Positions 26,310-31,691 of a stretch of 31,691 nucleotides of DNA are shown in pieces (the first letter of the stretch is position 1; every line of letters starts with the position of its first letter). The stretch is taken from NCBI GenBank assembly GCA_937863915.1, contig CALMID010000511.1:1-31691 (forward strand), in the 5' to 3' direction. The DNA is from an uncultured Pseudomonas sp. GTDB lineage: Bacteria > Pseudomonadota > Gammaproteobacteria > Pseudomonadales > Pseudomonadaceae. The position numbers and the translations under genes are program-made. The notes under the pieces were generated by a model. That model was not told the DNA's origin. It did no database searches and was given only the letters and a program-made list of their open reading frames with translations.

Positions 26310-27095
26310 TCAGGCGCGCTTGGCTGCCTGCTCGCGGCAGGCTTCGCCGAAGGCCTGGAAGATCTTCACCGAGTCCGGGTTCTGCGCGGCTTGCCACTCC
26401 GGGTGCCACTGCACGGCCAGGGTGAATTGCGGCAGCGCGGGCATATGGATGGCTTCGACCAGGCCATCTTCCGCGTAGGCCAGCGGCTCCAGGCCTTCGC
26501 CCAGCTTGTCCAGGCCCTGACCATGCAGCGAGTTGACCTGAATCTCGTCACCCAGCAGCTTCTGCAGCCAGCTGCCTTCAACGGGGCGCACGCCATGCAC
26601 CTGGGCGTACTGCACATCGACCGGATCATCGCTGTCTTCGCGGTGATCGTTGTAGCCGTCGAGGCTGTAGACCTTCTGGTGGATGGTGCCGCCGAGGGCC
26701 ACGTTGATTTCCTGCATGCCACGGCAGATGGCGAAGATCGGCAGACCGCGGGCGATGGCCTTGCGGATCAGCGGCAGGTCGAAGAGGTCGCGGTTCTTGT
26801 CCTGGCCCTTCTCCGGGGTGAGGTTTTCCTGGCCGTAGAGGGCCGGATCGATGTTGCTGCCGGCACCGGTGAGGTACACGCCATCGACCATGTCGAGGTA
26901 CTGATCAACATCATCCGGGCCGCAGCAGGTGGGCGCCAGCAGCGGCACGCAGCCGGAGATTTCCACCAGGGGCACGATGTATTTGTGGGTCATGACCTGA
27001 TAGTCGTGGCCTTTGCGTTCCTGATGCCCCATGGACATCAGCACGACGGGTTTACGCGGGGTGTTCGGGGTATTGCCAGTGTTCTTGTTGGACAT
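26310..27095 (-). CDS. Class I glutamine amidotransferase, gamma-glutamyl-GABA hydrolase (PuuD/PauD) type
   Basis: Cytosolic hydrolase of the peptidase C26 family, 261 residues. The catalytic triad is visible: Cys124 in FAICRGMQ, His231 and Glu233 in AVQWHPEW; E. coli PuuD uses Cys114, His222 and Glu224. The oxyanion-side segment YLTGAGSNIDP (74-84) also fits. PuuD-type enzymes release GABA from gamma-glutamyl-GABA in the glutamylated putrescine pathway. The other genes of that pathway are not here, so the substrate is inference. The ATG at 27095 has AAGGTG 4-5 nt upstream. Its leader carries competing dyads (27108-27137). Pseudomonads often have more than one PauD paralogue; which one this is cannot be decided. 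Confidence 0.85.
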   Translation of the reverse strand: MSNKNTGNTPNTPRKPVVLMSMGHQERKGHDYQVMTHKYIVPLVEISGCVPLLAPTCCGPDDVDQYLDMVDGVYLTGAGSNIDPALYGQENLTPEKGQDKNRDLFDLPLIRKAIARGLPIFAICRGMQEINVALGGTIHQKVYSLDGYNDHREDSDDPVDVQYAQVHGVRPVEGSWLQKLLGDEIQVNSLHGQGLDKLGEGLEPLAYAEDGLVEAIHMPALPQFTLAVQWHPEWQAAQNPDSVKIFQAFGEACREQAAKRA

Positions 27096-27107
27096 ACGTC
27101 ACCTTGG

Positions 27108-27137
27108 GGCAGGTCGGACCTGCCGTTGCTTGGCAGG
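27108..27137 (-). promoter_or_regulatory. Overlapping dyads in the leader of the PuuD-like gene
   Basis: GGCAGGTC-G-GACCTGCC (27108-27124) is a perfect 8+1+8 dyad just upstream of the Shine-Dalgarno sequence. Its right half also pairs with GGCAGG at 27132-27137 (CCTGCC at 27119-27124, 7-nt loop). The two hairpins share one arm, so only one can form at a time in RNA. As DNA, the 17-bp dyad looks like a repressor operator. Which of these applies is open. Confidence 0.45.
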
Positions 27138-27517
27138 AAGGGCCATCGGCGTGGCGCTGCTTCCTGTTTATTGCGGGTTCCGCCTGTCCAGGCGGCAGAC
27201 CTGGAGTCTTGAGCCTGAGCATGAAGAGAGTCGCTGCCGGGTGGTCTGCAACGGCGTTTTGCCGGACCACACGCGGGAGTTGGGCGGCGCGAAAGCCTGC
27301 CCGCGACGGCTCTCTGGCAGTCGGAACCGTGCAGGCAGTGTGGCCAGAGGCGTAAAAAATGTCAAACAATCGCCGTTCGAACGTCACAAAATCCGACCAT
27401 CAGCCGGGGCGGAAATGACCGCAAAGCCAGGCAAGACGTGATCTACAGAGGAATTAACCGAGACAGAGGGAATGCTGCCAGTCCAATATTTTTAACGCGC
27501 GGCGGGCAGCGAAGCAG
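27138..27517. other. Gene-free spacer between the PuuD-like gene and corC
   Basis: About 380 bp in which I find no convincing gene. It holds a hairpin CCGCCT / AGGCGG (27180-27185 and 27190-27195, loop GTCC). It also holds a perfect TTGACA on the minus strand (27360-27365) with only a poor -10 (CACACT) 17 nt on; this could be the promoter of the PuuD-like gene with a leader of over 200 nt. AT content rises at 27350-27400 and 27470-27495 compared with the coding regions. Confidence 0.5.
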
Positions 27518-27540
27518 GCGGCGGCCGTGATGGCCGCCGC
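27518..27540 (-). terminator. Hairpin after the corC-like gene
   Basis: A perfect 9-bp stem GCGGCGGCC / GGCCGCCGC (27518-27526 and 27532-27540, loop GTGAT), starting 11 nt past the corC-like stop on the minus strand. No immediate T-tract; the first AT-rich stretch comes about 25 nt later. Probable end of the phoB-phoR-corC transcript. Confidence 0.6.
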
Positions 27541-27551
27541 GCGGGGCGGGC

Positions 27552-28895
27552 TCAGTCGAGCTTGAGCACCTTGGCCAGAATGATCTTCGGCCCTTTCATC
27601 TTCTTGACGATGATGCGCAGGCCTTCGGCCTCCAGCACCTCTTCCTCTTCCGGCAGGCGGTTGAGGCTGTCGTAGACCAGCCCGGCAAGGGTTTCGGCCT
27701 CGATGTGGTCGAGGTCGATGCCGAGCAGGCGTTCGATCTTGAACAACGGTGTGTCGCCACGCACCAGCAGGCGACCCGGCTGGTAGGCCAGAACGCCACG
27801 CTCGGCCTTGCGGTGCTCGTCCTGGATATCGCCGACCAGCACCTCCAGCACGTCCTCCATGGTCAGGTAGCCGATAACCTTGTGGTCAGCCTCCTCGACC
27901 AGGGCGAAGTGCGAACCACCCTGGCGGAACTGTTCGAGCAGCTGGGCCAGCGGCAGGTGTTTGGACACACGCTCCAGCGGGTGGGTCAGTTCGGACAGAT
28001 CGAACGACTCCGGCATGCTCTCCAGCGCCGACAGCGCCAGCAGCAGGTCCTTGATGTGCAGCAGGCCGACGAACTCTTCCTTGTGGCTGTCGTACACCGG
28101 GTAGCGGCTGTACTTGTGCCGGCGGATCACGGCGAGGATATCGGCCAGCGGCAGGTCGTGCTCGAGGCTGACCAGGTCTTCGCGGGAGTTGGCCCAGTCG
28201 ACCACTTCCAGCTCGCCCAGCTCCACCGCCGAGGCCACCACGCGCAGACCCTGGCTGTCGTCGGTTTCCTGGGCGCGGCTCGAATGCAGAATCAGTTTCA
28301 GCTCGTCGCGGCTGTAGCTGTGCTCGTGGTGCGCCCCCGGCTCACCCTGCCCGGCCATGCGCAGGATGGCGTTGGCGCTGGCGTTGAGCAGGTAGATGGC
28401 CGGGTACATCAGCCAGTAGAACAGGTACAGCGGCGCGGCAGTCCACAGCGACAGCAGCTCGGGTTTGCGGATCGCCCAGGACTTGGGCGCCAGCTCGCCG
28501 ACCACGATGTGCAGGTAGGAAATGATGAAGAACGCGGTGAAGAACGCGATGCCATGCACCAGCTTGGGCGAGTCGACACCCAGGTAGCTGAGCACGGGCG
28601 TGATCAGCTCGGCGAAGGCCGGCTCGCCTACCCAGCCGAGGCCCAGCGAGGCCAGGGTGATGCCCAGCTGGCAGGCCGAGAGGTAGGCATCCAGCTGACG
28701 ATGAACGGTGCGCAGGATATGGCCGCGCCAGCCATGCTGGTCGGCAATTTCCGCCACTTTGGTGGCGCGCAGCTTGACCATGGCGAACTCGGCGGCCACG
28801 AAGAAGCCGTTGAGCAGCACGAGGAACAGCGCAAAAAAAACCAGGCCGAGATCGGCAAACAGGGTGGACGTTTCGAGTGTGGGGGAAGGGTCCAT
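27552..28895 (-). CDS. CNNM/CBS/CorC-domain membrane protein (HlyC/CorC family)
   Basis: Inner-membrane protein of 447 residues. The N-terminal CNNM/DUF21 domain (about 12-200) has three to four membrane helices and the conserved LLNGFFVAAEFAMVKLR and VGELAPKSWAI. Two cytosolic CBS domains (about 220-350; RYPVYD, GLLHIKDLL, GYLTMEDVLEVLVGDIQDE) usually sense nucleotides. The CorC_HlyC domain (about 365-447) closes it. The family is linked to Mg2+/Co2+ homeostasis; the transported ion is not established here. It follows phoR on the same strand after 84 bp, the order I recall for P. aeruginosa phoB-phoR. The Shine-Dalgarno sequence at the ATG (28895) is poor, but no later Met keeps the first helix. 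Confidence 0.9.
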   Translation of the reverse strand: MDPSPTLETSTLFADLGLVFFALFLVLLNGFFVAAEFAMVKLRATKVAEIADQHGWRGHILRTVHRQLDAYLSACQLGITLASLGLGWVGEPAFAELITPVLSYLGVDSPKLVHGIAFFTAFFIISYLHIVVGELAPKSWAIRKPELLSLWTAAPLYLFYWLMYPAIYLLNASANAILRMAGQGEPGAHHEHSYSRDELKLILHSSRAQETDDSQGLRVVASAVELGELEVVDWANSREDLVSLEHDLPLADILAVIRRHKYSRYPVYDSHKEEFVGLLHIKDLLLALSALESMPESFDLSELTHPLERVSKHLPLAQLLEQFRQGGSHFALVEEADHKVIGYLTMEDVLEVLVGDIQDEHRKAERGVLAYQPGRLLVRGDTPLFKIERLLGIDLDHIEAETLAGLVYDSLNRLPEEEEVLEAEGLRIIVKKMKGPKIILAKVLKLD

Positions 28896-28925
28896 AAGGC
28901 TTTGTGTTTGTGGAAGACCGGCTAA

Positions 28926-28938
28926 GGGTGAGGGTTGG
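28926..28938. repeat. REP-like fragment between phoR and the corC-like gene
   Basis: GGGTGAGGGTTGG here is identical over 13 nt to the right end of the element in recD (23988-24000). No partner arm (CCCTCACCC) is found nearby, so it may be a solitary or decayed unit. With one short match, chance similarity in G-rich sequence cannot be excluded. Confidence 0.45.
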
Positions 28939-28979
28939 GGGCGTGCTTTGCAAGGTTGCAGCGCCCTTCAGGCGTGCTC

Positions 28980-30284
28980 TCAGCGTTCGCCCAGCCCGGC
29001 GTGGGACGGGAAATGACAGCTGAACAGACTGCCGTGACCGAGGCTGCTGCTGATCGCCAGATTGCCACGGTGGCGCAGCAGCACATGCTTGACGATGGCC
29101 AGGCCGAGGCCGGTGCCACCCGTCGTGGAGGCACGGCTGGCATCGACCCGGTAGAAACGCTCGGTCAGGCGCGGGATGTGCCGCGCCTCGATGCCGATGC
29201 CGCTGTCCTGGACCGCCACATGAATGCCCTGGGCGTCCTGCCAGGCGCGGATGCACACGCTGCTGCCATCCGGGCTGTACTTGACCGCGTTGAAAGCCAG
29301 GTTGGAGAAGGCACTGCGCAGCTCCGCCTCGCTGCCACGCAGACTCAGGCCCGGTTCGACTTCCAGACTGATCTGATGCTGACGGTTGGCCGAAAGGGCG
29401 ATGGCGTCATTGCGGATGCTCGTGAGCAAGGGTTCGAGCTGAATCGGCAGGCTGTCCGAGGGGTAGTCGGTGGCCTCCAGCTTGGCCAGCAGCAGCAGGT
29501 CATTGAGCAGGTTCTGCATGCGCTCGGCCTGCTGCTGCATCTGTTGCAGCGGCCGCAGCCAGCGCGGATTCACCCCTTCGACGTTGTCGGCGAGGGTTTC
29601 CAGGTAGCCGGTGATCACGGTCAGCGGCGTGCGCAGCTCGTGGGACACATTGGCGACGAAATCCTTGCGCATCTGTTCCAGCTGATGCACGCGGGTCACG
29701 TCGCGCACCAGCATCAGGTGCTCGCGATTGCCATACAGGGTGATCTGGATCTGCAGACGCATGCGCTCGTTGATCGGCGAAGGCAGCTCCAGCGGCTCGC
29801 TGTAGTTTTCCTCGGCAAAGTATTCCTTGAAGCGCGGGTGGCGCACCAGGTTGCTGATGGCCTGGCCACTGTCCTGCGGGGTCTTCAGGCCCAGCAACTG
29901 CTCGGCGGCGATGTTCCACCACTCCAGGTTGCCATCGCTGTCGAGCATGATGATGGCGTCGCGCAGGGCCGCGGTGGATTCCTGCACACGGTCGATCACC
30001 GCCTGCAGGCGTCCGCGGGCGCGCTGATCACGGCGCTGCAGGTGATAGATGCTGTCGAACACCTCACCCCACAGGCCATGGCCATCGGGCGGCGGCTCAT
30101 CGGCCTGTTTGCGCTGCAACCATTCCTGCAAACGCAGCAGCTGCCAGAGGGTCCAGCCCAGATAGGCGGCCAGACCGACGACCAGCGCCCAGGCGAACTG
30201 GCCGCTGAGCGCGCCCACCAGCAGGCAGGCGCCGAGCAAAAGAAGCAGGCGACGCACCAGGCCGCCACGCCATTGTTGTTTCAC
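28980..30284 (-). CDS. phoR: Phosphate-regulon sensor histidine kinase PhoR
   Basis: Inner-membrane kinase of 434 residues that phosphorylates PhoB under phosphate limitation and dephosphorylates it in phosphate excess, with Pst/PhoU input. There are two close N-terminal membrane helices (about 8-45), a charged linker, a PAS domain (about 95-190), the H-box VSHELRTPL with His215, the N-box around Asn332 (SNLAFNAVKYSP), G1 DSGIGI (360-365) and G2 GTGLGLAIV (390-398). I chose GTG at 30284: AAGGA stands 6 nt upstream and the protein then begins (M)KQQWRGGLVR, as in relatives. An ATG at 30326 would add 14 residues without a ribosome site. A 136-bp spacer separates it from phoB. Confidence 0.95.
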   Translation of the reverse strand: MKQQWRGGLVRRLLLLLGACLLVGALSGQFAWALVVGLAAYLGWTLWQLLRLQEWLQRKQADEPPPDGHGLWGEVFDSIYHLQRRDQRARGRLQAVIDRVQESTAALRDAIIMLDSDGNLEWWNIAAEQLLGLKTPQDSGQAISNLVRHPRFKEYFAEENYSEPLELPSPINERMRLQIQITLYGNREHLMLVRDVTRVHQLEQMRKDFVANVSHELRTPLTVITGYLETLADNVEGVNPRWLRPLQQMQQQAERMQNLLNDLLLLAKLEATDYPSDSLPIQLEPLLTSIRNDAIALSANRQHQISLEVEPGLSLRGSEAELRSAFSNLAFNAVKYSPDGSSVCIRAWQDAQGIHVAVQDSGIGIEARHIPRLTERFYRVDASRASTTGGTGLGLAIVKHVLLRHRGNLAISSSLGHGSLFSCHFPSHAGLGER

Positions 30285-30420
30285 GCTGAGTCCTTGTTGC
30301 GAGTGGCCACTGAATCTGCCGGGCAAAGCGCCAGGCCAGAGCGGCTGAAGCAGGCAGTTTACAGGGACGTCATCAAGTGCGCCCGCAGCCTGCTACCAAG
30401 GTTCATGCCGGTGGCGTGTA

Positions 30421-31110
30421 TCAGGCCTTGGTGGAGAAACGATAGCCGGTGCCGCGTACCGTTTGCACCAGATTCTCGTAAGCCTCGCCGAGTGCCTTGC
30501 GCAGCCGGCGGATATGCACGTCGACCGTGCGCTCCTCGACATAGACGTTGCCGCCCCAGACCTGATCGAGCAACTGACCACGGGTATAGGCGCGCTCCTG
30601 GTGGGTCATGAAGAACTGCAGCAGGCGGTATTCGGTGGGGCCCATGTCGGCCGGCTTGCCGTCGATGGTGACGCGGTGACTGATCGGGTCGAGCAGCAGG
30701 CCGCCAACTTCGATTGGCGTCTCGTTGTCGGCGGCGCCGGCACGGCGCAGCACGGCCTTGAGGCGGGCCACCAGTTCACGCGGCGAAAACGGCTTGGTGA
30801 TGTAGTCGTCGGCGCCGACTTCCAGGCCCTGGATCTTGTTGTCCTCTTCACCCTTGGCGGTGAGCATGATGATCGGTGTGTCGGCGGTCAGCTCGTCGCG
30901 CTTGAGGCGGCGGGCCAGTTCGATGCCGGAGGTGCCGGGCAGCATCCAGTCGAGGAGGATCAGGTCGGGCTGGCGATCGACGATCAGCGCATGGGCCTGC
31001 TGGGCGTTGTCCGCCTCCAGACAGTCATAGCCGGCCATTTCCAGGGCAACGGCAATCATTTCGCGAATCGGTGCTTCGTCATCAACGATCAGGATGGACT
31101 TACCAACCAT
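30421..31110 (-). CDS. phoB: Phosphate-regulon response regulator PhoB
   Basis: OmpR-family regulator of 229 residues that activates phosphate-starvation genes by binding PHO boxes. The receiver domain (1-125) has Asp10/Asp11, phospho-acceptor Asp54 (LLDWMLPG, the PhoB-typical Trp next to Asp), switch Thr83 and Lys105 (TKPFSPREL). The winged-helix domain (about 130-229) has the recognition helix in [17 protein letters not shown] and ends [14 protein letters not shown] lies 6 nt before the ATG. A PHO box about 50 bp upstream of the start implies autoactivation. First gene of a leftward phoB-phoR unit, possibly including corC. Confidence 0.97.
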   Translation of the reverse strand: MVGKSILIVDDEAPIREMIAVALEMAGYDCLEADNAQQAHALIVDRQPDLILLDWMLPGTSGIELARRLKRDELTADTPIIMLTAKGEEDNKIQGLEVGADDYITKPFSPRELVARLKAVLRRAGAADNETPIEVGGLLLDPISHRVTIDGKPADMGPTEYRLLQFFMTHQERAYTRGQLLDQVWGGNVYVEERTVDVHIRRLRKALGEAYENLVQTVRGTGYRFSTKA

Positions 31111-31146
31111 GGCGGGACCTCAGGGATCTGTCGGTTACTGCGCCGC

Positions 31147-31180
31147 ATTAGATAACGGAATTATTGCAGGCTTGTGACAG
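31147..31180 (-). promoter_or_regulatory. phoB: PHO box and -10 of the phoB promoter
   Basis: On the minus strand there are two 7-bp direct repeats 4 nt apart: CTGTCAC-AAGC-CTGCAAT (31163-31180). The published consensus is CTGTCAT-N4-CTGTCAT, so the repeats match at 6 of 7 and 5 of 7 positions. TCTAAT (31147-31152) lies 10 nt downstream, the spacing expected for the -10 of a PHO-box promoter in which the box replaces the -35. This supports PhoB autoregulation. Confidence 0.85.
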
Positions 31181-31224
31181 TGCGCGCGCCCCGCCCGGCG
31201 CCTCAGAATCCGCTCAAAGTGTGC

Positions 31225-31400
31225 GAGCTAGAGCCAGGCAAGGCGAAATTGGGCGAAGAAGCGCAGTTTACGAGTTGTAAATGAGCATGACTCGCTCCGC
31301 TCGCCCCTTCGGGGCCGCCCCAAAGGCGTTAGCCGCAAGCGGCTTCTGAGCCCGATTTCAACGCTGCATGGCCGACGCGCAGCAGACTTTGAACCGTTGC
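31225..31400. repeat. Intergenic repeat, copy B, with a 56-nt insertion, between phoB and ubiA
   Basis: It matches copy A (1-69): TAAATGAGCAT at 31278-31288, TCTGAGCC at 31345-31352, then a diverged ATTTCAACGCTGC-ATGGC stretch up to the ubiA stop. Between the first two blocks copy B has 56 extra bases (31289-31344) with two hairpins, GCCCC/GGGGC (31303-31315) and AGCCG/CGGCT (31331-31344). The part left of 31278 includes a small dyad TTTAC/GTAAA (31267-31281). Copy A is cut off there by the window edge, so the left boundary is a guess. Confidence 0.7.
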
Positions 31401-31691
31401 TCAGCGCAGGGCGTAGTCGGCGATCAGCCCTAGCAGGATCAGCAGACCGGCCCAGTGGTTGTGCAGAAACGCGGCAAAGCAGCTGGCCGCATCGCGCTGG
31501 CGGGTGCTGACAAACTCCCGGAGGAAGCAGGCCGCGGCGCCCGCCAGGCCCAGGTAAAAGCACAGGCCCAGGCCGAACTTGCTGCCGGCCAGCAGCAGGC
31601 AGGCCAGCGCCAGCCCCTGCAGGGTGAGGATGATGGTGCGGTCGGCGGCGATGCCCTGAGTGTCGGCGAGATCTTGACGGTGTCGGTCGCC
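31401..31691 (-). CDS. ubiA: 4-hydroxybenzoate octaprenyltransferase UbiA, C-terminal part
   Basis: Partial gene: 96 residues plus the stop codon, with the 5' two-thirds beyond the window. UbiA attaches the polyprenyl chain to 4-hydroxybenzoate in the inner membrane, the second step of ubiquinone synthesis. What is visible is the end of a UbiA fold: [17 protein letters not shown] near the start, two to three hydrophobic helices, then [18 protein letters not shown], which matches the E. coli UbiA ending (FLNNNWVG). The call is supported by the phoB neighbour, as in P. aeruginosa. Translation runs leftward and the stop abuts repeat copy B. Confidence 0.88.
   Translation of the reverse strand, partial: GDRHRQDLADTQGIAADRTIILTLQGLALACLLLAGSKFGLGLCFYLGLAGAAACFLREFVSTRQRDAASCFAAFLHNHWAGLLILLGLIADYALR

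Noticed and set aside
27340..27370. Possible sigma-54 promoter before the PuuD-like gene (GG...GC pattern)
   Set aside because: The GG to GC spacing is not the 10 bp required between the -24 and -12 elements.
27031..27441. 136-codon plus-strand frame in the spacer upstream of the PuuD-like gene
   Set aside because: It overlaps the start of the PuuD-like gene in antisense, has no ribosome site, and its product looks random and Arg/Gly-rich.
30285..30326. Earlier phoR start (ATG at 30326)
   Set aside because: No ribosome site. GTG 30284 has AAGGA at 6 nt and fits the family N-terminus.
1..31691. CRISPR array, tRNA, rRNA, transposase, integrase or phage genes
   Set aside because: No regularly spaced repeats, cloverleaf-like sequences or such protein motifs were seen on either strand.

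Overview
This is an ordinary chromosomal segment of a high-GC gammaproteobacterium, almost certainly a Pseudomonas. The AmgRS/OmpR-EnvZ pair, tex, a hotdog thioesterase, gshA, argA, argE, a Pit transporter, a CYTH/CHAD protein and a PilB-like ATPase follow an order close to one I remember from P. aeruginosa. recCBD lacks the intervening ptrA of enterics, and phoB-phoR sits next to ubiA and a CorC-like gene. No species is named, because the sequence alone does not settle it. I see no phage, plasmid, transposase, CRISPR array, tRNA or rRNA.

Layout. 1-2160: an intergenic repeat, then envZ and ompR on the minus strand. 2244-7137: plus-strand tex, thioesterase (ATGA overlap), gshA (GTG start) and a small RMF-like gene, closed by a strong bidirectional terminator. 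7150-9710: argA and argE (arginine biosynthesis) on the minus strand. 9836-12799: a low-affinity phosphate transporter, a terminator and a CYTH/CHAD triphosphatase-like gene. 12870-16898: a GspE/PilB-type ATPase facing an AraC-type regulator and a PilT/PilU-type ATPase, with no other pilus genes nearby. 17091-26264: recC, recB, recD and a small membrane protein, all overlapping and probably one transcript. 26310-27095: a class I glutamine amidotransferase of the PuuD type. 27552-31110: phoB, phoR and a CNNM/CBS/CorC membrane protein, read leftward from a PHO-box promoter. 31401-31691: the 3' third of ubiA, cut by the window edge.

Functional themes are envelope stress (AmgRS), phosphate (Pit, CYTH/CHAD, PhoBR), glutathione and arginine synthesis, and double-strand-break repair (RecBCD).

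The most unusual point is at the recB/recD junction. A REP-like palindromic element of about 110 bp lies inside the open reading frame of recD. It has its own upstream Shine-Dalgarno sequence and an in-frame start codon, so it is predicted to be translated as a 38-residue N-terminal extension of RecD. A 13-nt match to the same element lies between phoR and corC. A second, unrelated intergenic repeat occurs at both ends of the window (after envZ and after ubiA). Each copy begins directly at the stop codon of a minus-strand gene, and one copy carries a 56-nt hairpin-rich insertion.
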